From Verrucomicrobiia bacterium (lineage in GTDB: Bacteria > Verrucomicrobiota > Verrucomicrobiia > Verrucomicrobiales > DEV007), in NCBI GenBank assembly GCA_030425385.1, contig JAUIAH010000006.1:124001-188000 (forward strand): DNA of 64,000 nucleotides. Reading direction: 5' to 3'. A program made the position numbers and the translations under genes. The first letter of the stretch is position 1. Each line of letters begins with the position of its first letter. Below are positions 55,577 through 64,000 of this stretch, piece by piece. The notes beneath the pieces were generated by a model, which made no database searches, was not told the origin of the DNA, and saw only the letters and a program-made list of their open reading frames with translations.

Positions 55577-55731
55577 CATTAGATTAGAGTCCTAGGCAAA
55601 ACTTGAGCGCGATAGCCACCTGGGTATACTTGACTTGATGCGAAAAACGTAGGCCATCCCGGCCATCCCCGTGCCGGTAGATTGAGGATTGCCAGTCGTC
55701 GTTGGTTCCGCCACGTTTCCCCTCAGAACGG

Positions 55732-57123
55732 ATGGACACGGACAGACAAGGCCTACAACTGATCTCGGGAGGAACGGGCTCCTCCGCTGATGTCATCTTC
55801 GTCCACGGACTCGGTGGAGGTTCGCACAGCACGTGGAATGATGACGGTTCTAGCGATTCTGTTGATCATTTCTGGCCAGAAGCTCTAGGAGAAGCCCTCC
55901 CCCAATGCCGGGTGTGGAGCTTTGGATACGCTGCCGGAGTTACGAGACTCGGTGATCCTGGAATGATCATTGAGAAACGGGCAGGCAACATGGCAGATCA
56001 ACTTCTCGCAGTGCCGGTCGCACCCAGCACCGCGAAGATAGGCACGCGTCCCTAGCTCTTCATCACTCACAGTATGGGAGGGTTGATCGTCAAGTCCCTC
56101 ATTGTGGCCAACCGAAACCATGCGCAGCGAAATGCGCTCGTCCAGAGCGTTCGCGGCATCATCTTCTGTGGCACGCCTCATCGGGGATCTGACTTTGCCA
56201 AAGCTGCCGCGCTTCTCATCCCCTATCTCTCAATCGGCGGCACGCTTTGGGCCGGACTGTTGACGCTTACCCTGCCCTTCCCCCTCTACCCCCCAACCTG
56301 GGCTCGCCGCTTTGGCGAAGACCGGAAAGGGATCTTTGCTGAATGTGAGATTCACGGAATCGCTTTCCCCTTTCGGTGGATGCCGCCCGGGCGCTTTCTG
56401 ATGGGATCTCCTGAGGAGGAAACGGGTAGGTATGACGATGAAACGCAGCACGAAGTATGGATGAGCCGAGGGTATTGGTTAGGGGAGACGGCCGTGACAC
56501 AGGGGCAGTGGGAAGCGGTGATGGGAGAGAATCCCTCGAGCTTCAAAGGAGGTGAGCGTCCGGTGGAGCAAGTGAGTTGGCATGATTGTCAGGAGTTCGT
56601 CAAGAGAATCAATGGTGCCTGTGAGGGACTTGGAGCGCTTGCCGAGCGAGGCGGAGTGGGAATATGGGTGTCGCGCGGGGACGCAAGGGGCGTATCACGA
56701 AGAGGGCTCGCGCTGCGCGGTTGCTAGAGGAGGCGGAGCGGATCCGGTACTGGAGCGCTTGGGATGGGTGAGATCGAATAGTGGAGGGGAAACGCATGCG
56801 GTGAAAGGGAAAGAGGGAACGGGTGGGGGCTCTACGACATGCATGGGAATGTGTTCGAATGGTGCGCGGAAGCGTGGGATGAAGAGGCCTATGGGAAGCG
56901 TGCGGGTGAGAGGTTGGTGGATCCGTATGTGGAGGGTGATGAGTCCGCCGTACGCGTCTTCCGCGGCGGCGGCTTCGGCAGTAGCCCGCGTTTCTGCCGC
57001 GCTGCCTTCCGGAGCGGGATCCGCCCTGTCATTGCGAGGCGCATCCTGGGCTTGCGCTTGGCCGCAGGTCAGGAGCTGAGGGCGGAGCCCTCGCAGGAGC
57101 GGAGCGACCCGGAGCCCGGCTGA
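55732..57123 (+). pseudogene. Decayed esterase fused to a formylglycine-generating-enzyme-like domain
   Basis: Three pieces of one former frame. The first (55732-56055) is the start of a SERAC1/DUF676-like serine esterase with VIFVHGLGGGS; an in-frame TAG at 56053-56055 breaks it just before the nucleophile elbow HSMGGLIV in the same frame. The frame then runs into a formylglycine-generating-enzyme (SUMF1)-like domain (WMPPGRFLMGSPEEE, YWLGETAVTQGQWEAVMG). A shift to frame 2 around 56.62 kb (RLPSEAEWEYGCRAGT) and back to frame 1 around 56.82 kb (GLYDMHGNVFEW, RVFRGGGFG, CRAAFRSG) completes the decay. So there are one nonsense and two compensating frameshift mutations. Sequencing error is possible, but all three would have to be wrong. 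It may also be two genes fused by deletion. Confidence 0.75.
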
Positions 57124-57184
57124 GGGACGAAGCCCAAGGGAGGAACCTTACCGCGAAGCGGTCGACGTTTTTTGTGATTCCAAG

Positions 57185-58624
57185 CTAAGCCAGCATGCCC
57201 TTGACGACGTGTCCGTGGACATCTGTCAGGCGGTATTGGCGTCCTTGATAGCGGAACGTGAGGCGTTCGTGATCGATGCCGCAGAGGTGCATGATGGTGG
57301 CCTGCATGTCGTGCACGTGGACGGGATCTTGCGTGATATTCCACCCAAAGGCGTCGGTCGCGCCATAGACGGTGCTTGGCTTGACCCCGCCGCCAGCCAG
57401 CCACCAACTGTAGGCCTTGCCGAAGTGATCGCGTCCGTTGGGATTGTCAGGGTTGCCTTGACCAAAGGGCGTGCGGCCAAACTCGGTGCCCCAGATGACG
57501 AGGGTTTCGTCTAACAAGCCGCGCTCTTTGAGATCATGGACCAAGGCTGCCGCTGGCGCATCCGTGTCGCGGCATTGCTCTTCCAATTGTGTGTAGAGAT
57601 TCCCATGCTGATCCCATCCTGAGTGCATGAGCTGGACGAAACGCACGCCGCGCTCTAACAAGCGACGCGCCGTGAGGCAGTTGTTCGCGAAGCTGCCCTT
57701 CTCTAACACTTGCGGACCGTATCGATCGAGGACATGAGGGGATTCGCTCTGGAAATCGGTCAGTTCAGGCACGCTGCGTTGCATGCGGAACGCCATCTCA
57801 TACTGAGCGATGCGTGTATCGATCTCCGGGTCGCCATAGTCTTCGAGGTGAGCGCGATTCATCTCGGCAATGCCGTCTAACAACGCGCGACGCGAAGCCA
57901 CAGACATTCCAGCGGGATTGGTAAGGTAGGGCACGGGATCACCGGTGTTGCGGAAGCGGACCCCTTGAAACTTGCTCGGGAGAAATCCGCTCCCCCAGTA
58001 GTAGTCAAAGAAGAGCTGCCCACAGGTCTTGCCCTTATCGCTGGAGGTCATGACGACGAAACTCGGCAAGTCATCCGTTTCCCGGCCCAGGCCATACGAA
58101 AGCCAGGCGCCCATGCTGGGTCGACCTGGGATCTGGGCCCCGGTCATGAAGAAGGTGACTCCCGGAGCGTGATTCACCGCTTCTGTGTGCATGCTGCGCA
58201 CGAGGCAGAATTCGTCCGCCAATTTCCCAATGTTAGGAAGCATGCTACTGAGCCTGAGACCCGATTGCCCATAGGATTGGAAAGGCTTGATCGCTGGCGT
58301 GCAGGGCCATCTCCCGTAGCCGGAGGACATGGTCGACAAACGCGTCTCCCCGCGAACCGATGCCGGGATATCTTCGCCCTGGCGTTCTGCTAGGATGGGT
58401 TTCTCATCAAAGAGATCCACGTGCGACGGTCCCCCACCCTGCCACAGCATGACCACGCGTTTCGCTTTCGGTGCCAGGTGGGGTGCGAGCAGGCCGGGCA
58501 AGGACTCGGACGCCTCCGACTGGAGGAGCGTGGCGAGGGCTGCGGTGCCGACACCACTAGCAGTGCTGCCAAAGAATTGGCGACGCGTGACTCGGGCGGC
58601 GTTCTCGGTGAGGATCGGATGCAT
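57185..58624 (-). CDS. DUF1501 family exported protein
   Basis: A 479-residue protein with a Tat-like leader (TRRQFFGSTASG). Family motifs run throughout: MLWQGGGPSHVDLFDEKP, LPNIGKLADEFCLVRSM, FFMTGAQIPGRPSMGAW, LMHSGWDQHGN and IWGTEFGRTPFGQGN, with the C-terminal HDMQATIMHLCGIDH. These resemble alkaline-phosphatase-superfamily sulfatase-like folds with an His/Asp metal site. The family is abundant in Planctomycetota and Verrucomicrobiota. It lies 5 nt after the stop of the DUF1553 gene, the usual partner, so both probably act together in the periplasm. Substrate unknown. Confidence 0.9.
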   Translation of the reverse strand: MHPILTENAARVTRRQFFGSTASGVGTAALATLLQSEASESLPGLLAPHLAPKAKRVVMLWQGGGPSHVDLFDEKPILAERQGEDIPASVRGETRLSTMSSGYGRWPCTPAIKPFQSYGQSGLRLSSMLPNIGKLADEFCLVRSMHTEAVNHAPGVTFFMTGAQIPGRPSMGAWLSYGLGRETDDLPSFVVMTSSDKGKTCGQLFFDYYWGSGFLPSKFQGVRFRNTGDPVPYLTNPAGMSVASRRALLDGIAEMNRAHLEDYGDPEIDTRIAQYEMAFRMQRSVPELTDFQSESPHVLDRYGPQVLEKGSFANNCLTARRLLERGVRFVQLMHSGWDQHGNLYTQLEEQCRDTDAPAAALVHDLKERGLLDETLVIWGTEFGRTPFGQGNPDNPNGRDHFGKAYSWWLAGGGVKPSTVYGATDAFGWNITQDPVHVHDMQATIMHLCGIDHERLTFRYQGRQYRLTDVHGHVVKGMLA

Positions 58625-58629
58625 GACTT

Positions 58630-60936
58630 CTACTGCCGGGTGAGGGCTTCGTCGAGGTTGTAGAGGGCTAGGGTGATGGCGGTGAAGGCGGCGTGTTCCA
58701 CGGGGTCTAACGAGGGATCTCCGCTAGACTCGCCCACACTGAGCAAGTCTTGAGCGGCTTGGGGATCGGCTTGGTAATGCTTGCGTTGCCGTGCGTGCAT
58801 GTGCTGCAGCCGAGCGATGTCTGCGGGCGAGGGGTCGCGACAAAGCACGTGTCGACAGGCGAAGGTGAGCTGCTCTGTCAAATCCTCCTCCGAAAGGAGC
58901 GCTCGCTGGGCGAGGTGACGCGCGGCTTCCACCCAGGTGGGATCGTTGAGGGTGATGAGCGCGTGCAAGGGTGTGTTATTGACCGAGGTCCGCACGCGGC
59001 ACGCTTGGCGAGTGGACGCATCAAACATGTTGGCCGGTTGCACCGTGCGCCGCCAGAACGTGTAGAGACTGCGTCGATACAGGTCGCGCCCATGCGAGGC
59101 TGGGTAGGTGAAATCGCGTTCCTTGGTGATGGCCAAGGGTTCCCAAACGTCCTTTGGCTGATAGGGATACACGGGCATACCACCGATGCGATGATCTAAC
59201 AAACCCGCTGACGCCAGGGCCCAATCTCGCAGAAGCATGGCTGGCATGCGGAATCGACTCGCTCTCGCGTAGAGGCGATTCTCCCGATCCTCAGCACGAT
59301 GCCAGGCATCCAGTCGACTCGACTGCCGGTAGGTCGCGCTGGTGACAATGAGACGATTGATCGCCTTCATGCTCCACCCACCATCACGGAAGGTCACGGC
59401 GAGCCAATCTAACAGGTCACCATGAATGGGGTATTCACTCTGCACGCCAAAGTCCTCCGCGGTCTTGACGATGCCAATGCCAAAGAAGTGCTGCCAGAAG
59501 CGATTCGCCTGCACCCGCGCCGTGAGTGGATGCCCTTCGGAAACAAGCCAGCGCGCCAGTCCCAGCCGATTGCGAGGTGCATCCTCTGGCAACTCGGGGA
59601 GGAATCCAGGGGTATCAAAGGCAACCTCTTCGGTAGGGCTAAGATAGGCGCCACGATCAAAGATGTGCGTCTTTCTCGGCTTCGCATCACTCATGATCAT
59701 GGGACGCGGAATCTGATCGCCCTTGTAGGCATCGAGCTCAGCTTGCCATTTCTCCTTCGTGTCTTTGTCAGGTGCTGTCGCGATCTTGGCCTCCCACTCG
59801 GCAATGCGTTTGCGATTCTCATCCGTCGGCAATTCCAAATACGGCTTCGCCACGCGTATCCGGGTCGACTGCCTTCCCGGGGTCCCTTTCTCAGGCACAC
59901 GATTGAACGCATCCATGAGGCTGTAATAATCGCGCATGGTGATGGGATCATATTTATGATCATGACACTGCGCACAGGTCATGGTGAGGCCTAACCACGT
60001 GGTCGCCGTCGTGTCCACGCGATCGAAGACGATGACCACACGTTGCTCCTCCGCGATGGCACCCCCCTCACCATTCAACAAATGATTGCGATTGAAGCCA
60101 CTCGCAATCTTCTGCTCCACGGTGGCATCAGGCAGCAGATCGCCGGCCAATTGCCAGGTCGTGAATTGATCGAAAGGAAGGTCTTCATTCAAGGCCTGTA
60201 CAACCCAATCCCGCCAGATCCATTGCCACGTATCGCCGTCCTGTTGGAAGCCATTGCTATCCGCGTAGCGAGCGGCATCCAGCCAAGGCAAGGCCATCCG
60301 TTCACCATAATGATCCGATTGCATGAGGCGATCCACCAGGTGCTCGTAAGCCATGGGATCGGGGTCCCTCACAAAGGCATCCACCTCGTCGGGACTGGGG
60401 GGCAACCCAGTCAGATCGATGGCAAGGCGCTTGATCAAGGTCGCTCTATCCGCCTCAGGCGACGGGGTCACCCCGCGTTCTTCGAGCAGTGATAGGACAA
60501 AGTGATCAATCGGATTCTGTGGCCAGGATTCATTCTCCACGCTCGGAATGTCAGGACGCTGCGGCGTGACAAAGGCCCAGTGCGTCTCGTAAGTGCCCCC
60601 CTCGCGAATCCACTGCTCGAGCTTTGCCATCTGTGCTTCTGTCAGCGTCCGATTGGCATCGGGAGGCGGCATTTGATCATCGGAATCGTGCGAACGGATG
60701 CGAGCGATCAGCGCGCTTGCTTCTGGATCACCGGGCACGACCGCGCCTCCTGCACGGGCTCCCGCTTCCTCATCCAAACGCAAATCCGCCTTGCGGTGGT
60801 TCGCATCTTGCCCATGACAGTAGAAACAATTCTCCGCCAAGATCGGTCGGATGTCTCGATTGAATGACAATTCACGCGCGCTAGCCAGAGGAGCCAGGGC
60901 GATGAGAAGAACCAGAATGGAAACAATTGCCTGCAT
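58630..60936 (-). CDS. DUF1549/DUF1553 cytochrome-like exported protein
   Basis: A 768-residue exported protein (signal SILVLLIALAPLASA). The N-terminal Planctomycete-type cytochrome C module has one CFYCHG haem motif (near residue 40 of the mature protein), followed by DUF1549 (NPIDHFVLSLLEERG, GLPPSPDEVDAFV, GERMALPWLDAARYADSNGFQ) and DUF1553 (TCAQCHDHKYDPI, RANRLGLARWLV-type helices, and FWRRTVQPANMFDASTRQACRVR). Such proteins pair with DUF1501 partners and are thought to act in the PVC periplasm, possibly on polysaccharides. ATG 60936 begins the signal peptide; the open frame to 60999 continues without one. Confidence 0.9.
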   Translation of the reverse strand: MQAIVSILVLLIALAPLASARELSFNRDIRPILAENCFYCHGQDANHRKADLRLDEEAGARAGGAVVPGDPEASALIARIRSHDSDDQMPPPDANRTLTEAQMAKLEQWIREGGTYETHWAFVTPQRPDIPSVENESWPQNPIDHFVLSLLEERGVTPSPEADRATLIKRLAIDLTGLPPSPDEVDAFVRDPDPMAYEHLVDRLMQSDHYGERMALPWLDAARYADSNGFQQDGDTWQWIWRDWVVQALNEDLPFDQFTTWQLAGDLLPDATVEQKIASGFNRNHLLNGEGGAIAEEQRVVIVFDRVDTTATTWLGLTMTCAQCHDHKYDPITMRDYYSLMDAFNRVPEKGTPGRQSTRIRVAKPYLELPTDENRKRIAEWEAKIATAPDKDTKEKWQAELDAYKGDQIPRPMIMSDAKPRKTHIFDRGAYLSPTEEVAFDTPGFLPELPEDAPRNRLGLARWLVSEGHPLTARVQANRFWQHFFGIGIVKTAEDFGVQSEYPIHGDLLDWLAVTFRDGGWSMKAINRLIVTSATYRQSSRLDAWHRAEDRENRLYARASRFRMPAMLLRDWALASAGLLDHRIGGMPVYPYQPKDVWEPLAITKERDFTYPASHGRDLYRRSLYTFWRRTVQPANMFDASTRQACRVRTSVNNTPLHALITLNDPTWVEAARHLAQRALLSEEDLTEQLTFACRHVLCRDPSPADIARLQHMHARQRKHYQADPQAAQDLLSVGESSGDPSLDPVEHAAFTAITLALYNLDEALTRQ

Positions 60937-61041
60937 GGGGGTGGGAACGGGAAGCATCCATGTCATTTCCCTCCTGGGAGTGCAACCCCACGGGCACAAG
61001 ATCTACTTGCTTGAGACGCGCTTCAGGCTCCTTTGTACGGG

Positions 61042-61512
61042 ATGTCCCCCGAACTTCTCGAAACCATCCGCACCTCGCCGCTCACTCCTTGGATTGGGGG
61101 TGCCGTTCTCATCTTTCTCCTCTTCTCTTTGGTGAAATTCATCGCCAAGACCTTGGGGAAACTGGTCATCACCGCGGTGATCGCCGTGGCGGGCCTGCTG
61201 GGATGGAATTGGCTGGGAGAGCCGGATGCCCGCACGTTCACTGACATTCGCAAAGACTGGTTTGCTAGCATCAAGAACACCGATTTCTCACGCGATAGCA
61301 TTCAGGCACTGGTCAAAGACACCAGCCGTCTCCTCAAAGAAGCGACTGAGACCTCGCGGGCCAAAGGGCGTGAAGTCACCAAGGACATGCTTGTGAGCGC
61401 CGCCGATGCCCTCAAACAGAAGATCGCGGAAGCCTCCGCTCGCGGCGAAACGGACGCCAAGCAACGGTTTCAAGGTCTCTACGATCAGGTCCAAGCCAAA
61501 CTCGGCCAGTAA
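61042..61512 (+). CDS. Small membrane-anchored helical protein
   Basis: A 156-residue protein. Two hydrophobic segments near the N-terminus (PWIGGAVLIFLLFSLVKFI and KLVITAVIAVAGLLGWNWL) are followed by a long amphipathic helical region (SIQALVKDTSRLLKEATETS, VSAADALKQKIAEASARG) with a coiled-coil-like pattern. ATG 61042 was chosen over the TTG at 61033. No family recognised. It converges with the helicase gene with 31 bp between stops. Probably an inner-membrane protein with its helical part in the cytoplasm or periplasm. Confidence 0.7.
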   Translation: MSPELLETIRTSPLTPWIGGAVLIFLLFSLVKFIAKTLGKLVITAVIAVAGLLGWNWLGEPDARTFTDIRKDWFASIKNTDFSRDSIQALVKDTSRLLKEATETSRAKGREVTKDMLVSAADALKQKIAEASARGETDAKQRFQGLYDQVQAKLGQ

Positions 61513-61543
61513 CCCAATCCCGGAGAATCTCTTGGCGAGACCA

Positions 61544-63376
61544 CTAGCCCCGACGGCGATCTTTCCGACGGGGCTTGCCTTTCATCCCTTCCCAGGGCTT
61601 GCGACGAGGTCGGCGCTCTTCTCTTTCGTCGCCTTCGCGACGTGAGCCACCGCCCCCTCCGCGCCGGTCGTCTCCTCGTGGACGCCGCGGTGGGCCACCC
61701 CTGTCGTCGCGCTCGCGGAAACTGGAACGACGCTCGAATTGCGGACGTTCCTCTGCGACACGGAAACGGACATCCTTCCCTCGCACTTTCACATCGCGAA
61801 GGTTGCGAAGGAGATCCTCCACGGCATCGGCAGGGACGTCCATGAGGGCATGTTTGGGAAAGAGTTGGATGCGACCGACCGCTCCGTTAGGGAGTTCACC
61901 AGCGCGATAGAGCACGCCGGCCAAGTCTCCTGCAGACACGTTCATCTTGCTCCCAATATTGACAAAGAGATCGACCCGGTCGCCGTCGCCTCCACCACTA
62001 GCAGGATCTTTGCGTTCGCGCTTCTCGGGCATTTCCCGCTTGGCTCCTTTCGGACGATCCTCAGGAATCGCATCCGCCTTCTTCGTGTCCGATTGCAGCA
62101 ATAAGTGAAGCGCCGCGGCGGTGACATCGGTGAGGGCAAAGCCTTGATCTAACAAACGATCAATCAACCGCTTTCCTTTGGGAAAGCTTCCATCGACGAG
62201 CACCTCGCGGAGTTGATTGTAGAAGCGATCCGTCCGATGCTCCTCCATTTCGTCCAGGGTGGGCACACGAAAGCGCGCCACCTTCTGTTTCGTGTGACGC
62301 TGAATGGTTTGTAGTTTATAAACATCACGCCCAGCCACGATCGAAATCGCCTTGCCGGAACGCCCCGCCCGCCCCGTGCGCCCGATCCGGTGCACGTAGT
62401 CTTCCGCATCAAACGGGAGATCGTAATTGATCACCAAACCCACTTCATCCACATCGATCCCACGGGCAGCGACATCGGTCGCCACGAGGACTCCAAATGA
62501 CTGCTCACGAAAGGCATTCATGACGCGTGTGCGCACGTTCTGAGTCACATCCCCATGCAAGCGATCCGCCGCGAAGCCACGCGCGACCAAATCCTCCGTC
62601 ACGTCGTCCACCGTCCGCTTGGTGTTGCAGAACACCATCGTCAAGGGAGAGGGATGCGAATCCAAGAGGCGTGCCAGCACCTCTGGCTTGGAGCGATGGC
62701 GCGCCTCATAGTAGATTTGTTCAATGTCAGGAGTCGACAATTTCTCTCCTGCCACTTTCACCATCTCCGGCTCTCGCGTGAAGCGTTCGGCGAGCTCACG
62801 GATGGCTTTGGGCATGGTAGCGGAGAACAGGACGGTCTGCCGATCCTTGGGCAATTCGGAGAGAATCGCTTCAATATCCTCACGGAATCCCATGTCCAGC
62901 ATCTCGTCCGCTTCATCCAACACCGCCGCAGACGCCCCACTCAGGTCCAGGGTATTTCTCCTGATATGATCGAGCACGCGCCCTGGCGTCCCGATGACGA
63001 CCTGAGAGCCGCGTTTTAATCCATCGACCTGGCGTTGGAAAGAGGCGCCTCCAAAGATGGGCATCACATGGAGTCCCTTCGTCGTGTTCGCCAATTGGTG
63101 CAATTGCCCGGCCACTTGCACCGCCAATTCCCGCGTGGGACACAACACTAACGCTTGAACGGCACGTTTCTTCGGATCCACCCGTTCAAGGAGCGGGATG
63201 CCGAAGGCCGCCGTCTTGCCAGAACCCGTTGGCGATTGCCCGACGAGATCGCGGCCCTCCAGCAGGGGCTGCATGGCGGCCGATTGGATGGGCGATGTCA
63301 GCTCGAAACCGAGCGCATCAATGGCTTGACGCCTCTCAGGGCTGAGATCGAAATCAGAAAAGGGACGTTTCTCCAT
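61544..63376 (-). CDS. DEAD-box RNA helicase with DbpA-type RNA-binding domain
   Basis: A 610-residue ATP-dependent RNA helicase. The core shows the Q motif (TSPIQ), Walker A (SPTGSGKT), PTRELAVQ, TPGRVLD, DEADEMLDMGF, SATMPKA, and in domain 2 VATDVAARGIDVDEV and HRIGRTGRAG. After a linker, a DbpA/CsdA-like RNA-binding domain (about 480-555: RVDLFVNIGSKM, LYRAGELPNGAVGRIQLF) leads to a Gly/Arg-rich basic tail. This is typical of ribosome-assembly or cold-shock helicases (DeaD/CsdA). ATG 63376 fits the N-terminus. The tail has 'RRGGGGG' repeats and high GC at the 3' end. Confidence 0.93.
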   Translation of the reverse strand: MEKRPFSDFDLSPERRQAIDALGFELTSPIQSAAMQPLLEGRDLVGQSPTGSGKTAAFGIPLLERVDPKKRAVQALVLCPTRELAVQVAGQLHQLANTTKGLHVMPIFGGASFQRQVDGLKRGSQVVIGTPGRVLDHIRRNTLDLSGASAAVLDEADEMLDMGFREDIEAILSELPKDRQTVLFSATMPKAIRELAERFTREPEMVKVAGEKLSTPDIEQIYYEARHRSKPEVLARLLDSHPSPLTMVFCNTKRTVDDVTEDLVARGFAADRLHGDVTQNVRTRVMNAFREQSFGVLVATDVAARGIDVDEVGLVINYDLPFDAEDYVHRIGRTGRAGRSGKAISIVAGRDVYKLQTIQRHTKQKVARFRVPTLDEMEEHRTDRFYNQLREVLVDGSFPKGKRLIDRLLDQGFALTDVTAAALHLLLQSDTKKADAIPEDRPKGAKREMPEKRERKDPASGGGDGDRVDLFVNIGSKMNVSAGDLAGVLYRAGELPNGAVGRIQLFPKHALMDVPADAVEDLLRNLRDVKVRGKDVRFRVAEERPQFERRSSFRERDDRGGPPRRPRGDDRRGGGGGSRREGDEREERRPRRKPWEGMKGKPRRKDRRRG

Positions 63377-63476
63377 GGTGCTACGTTAGGGTAATCAGAG
63401 CCCAGCGTATCACGCGCCGGGCGTGGAGACTCGGAGAAATCTTCGAAAAGGCAACCCTTCATTTCAGGAGCGCGCG

Positions 63477-64000
63477 TCACGAGGGGCTCGTCACCACCTG
63501 CGGTTCCACCACCATAACATGCGACTCGCGTGCACTGTCCTCCAACTTTCGCCGACGAGCCTCGGGAAGGTCCGCCTTATCCCCTAGATGGAAACCCCCG
63601 ATCCTTTCAAAGAAATCGATCGCTCCGGTGGTGAGGGCGAAGAGCCGGGCCACGCCCAACTCCTTGGCACGCCGAATGGCGAACTCCACCAATTTGCGTC
63701 CATATCCGTGATTCTCATGGTTCTTCTTGATGAAGAGGCAGGCAAGCTCGACGGCATCTTCGTCAGGATACACATGCAAGGCCACGCAACCCACGATGGT
63801 GCCATCGATCTCAATGACACTATAGTCACCGATCGTCTTGGTCACGTCTTCTTCAGAGCGTTGCACGAGGTCGTCATCACTGACAGAAGGACGAATCATC
63901 GCCATGATTGCTGGCACGTCCGCCTGCGTGGCCGAACGGATCTCCTGATACGCATCTCGATAGACCATGGTACCGCTCCCCTCATTGCTAAAGAGCTCGG
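63477..64000 (-). CDS. argA: N-acetylglutamate synthase, C-terminal part (5' end outside window)
   Basis: The GNAT acetyltransferase half: SDDDLVQRSEEDVTKTIGDY, IDGTIVGCVALHVYPDEDA, ELACLFIKKNHENHGYGRKLVEFA (the acetyl-CoA-binding R/QxxGxG/A-type loop) and IDFFERIGGFHLG. The frame has no stop up to the window edge: before the first Met (63968) it reads ELFSNEGSGT, matching the linker between the amino-acid-kinase domain and the GNAT domain in ArgA-type enzymes. So the Met at 63968 is internal and the kinase-like N-terminal domain is missing only because the window ends. The enzyme makes N-acetylglutamate, the first step of arginine synthesis. Confidence 0.87.
   Translation of the reverse strand, partial: ELFSNEGSGTMVYRDAYQEIRSATQADVPAIMAMIRPSVSDDDLVQRSEEDVTKTIGDYSVIEIDGTIVGCVALHVYPDEDAVELACLFIKKNHENHGYGRKLVEFAIRRAKELGVARLFALTTGAIDFFERIGGFHLGDKADLPEARRRKLEDSARESHVMVVEPQVVTSPS

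Noticed and set aside
61544-61575. GC-rich hairpin GCCCCG...CGGGGC at the end of the helicase gene
   Set aside because: It overlaps the coding sequence of the basic tail and the stop; no T-run follows in the correct direction.
63477-63968. A complete stand-alone GNAT gene starting at 63968
   Set aside because: The frame continues upstream without a stop and reads the ArgA linker (ELFSNEGSGT), so the Met is internal to a longer enzyme.

Overview
The window is a chromosomal segment of about 57% GC (estimated by eye) from a member of the Verrucomicrobiota, most likely class Verrucomicrobiae. The evidence is the combination of a DUF1549/DUF1553 plus DUF1501 gene pair, very large secreted lectin, lamin-tail and CotH proteins, exported coiled-coil/beta proteins, an ADP-to-pilin style secreted repeat protein, many Tat-like RRxF leaders, and small conserved proteins of PVC type. 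I see no rRNA, tRNA, CRISPR array, transposase, integrase or phage gene. Coding density is very high: apart from the decayed locus at about 55.7-57.1 kb, no gap without a gene exceeds about 270 bp.

Layout. 0-6 kb: the end of a deoxyhypusine-synthase-like gene, an alpha/beta hydrolase, and a tight block parE-parC (topoisomerase IV) followed by a lipoprotein. 6-15.6 kb: small stress and redox genes (zinc ribbon, OsmC, a COG2509 flavoprotein coupled to a QueD-like enzyme), an LptF/LptG-family permease with an unusual N-terminal membrane extension, bioA, and a three-gene run of two exported coiled-coil/beta-sandwich proteins plus a membrane-anchored hydrolase. 15.6-26.3 kb: a YdjY-domain exported protein, a potassium-dependent membrane pyrophosphatase, a complete RND efflux operon (fusion protein, pump, outer-membrane factor, joined by ATGA overlaps), and a Tat-type metallophosphoesterase. 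26.3-37.5 kb: a 1342-residue lectin/LamG protein, an ammonium transporter behind a roadblock-domain gene and a small partner, yaaA, htpG and an orphan thioesterase.

37.6-46 kb: a two-gene unit encoding a 973-residue prepilin-like repeat protein and a 574-residue exported protein, then a small conserved protein, an exported terpene-cyclase-like barrel and an exported Gfo/Idh/MocA oxidoreductase. 45.4-53.5 kb: a minus-strand run of a 1499-residue lamin-tail/CotH protein, sixA, and the three genes ydbH-ynbE-ydbL, which in Escherichia coli build an intermembrane lipid-transport bridge. 53.6-57.1 kb: a DUF481 protein, a YkgJ cysteine-cluster protein, a hicBA toxin-antitoxin pair and a decayed esterase/formylglycine-generating-enzyme-like pseudogene. 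57.2-64 kb: the DUF1501/DUF1553 pair, a small membrane protein, a DbpA-type DEAD-box helicase and the 3' part of argA running off the edge.

The most promising undescribed systems are: (i) the giant prepilin-like protein with tandem beta-sandwich repeats and its exported partner (37.6-42.3 kb); (ii) the roadblock plus small protein plus Amt cluster (30.5-32.9 kb); (iii) the YdbH-YnbE-YdbL bridge genes coupled to sixA and a giant secreted CotH protein (45.4-53.5 kb). Functions stated here come from reading translations by eye; no database search was run.
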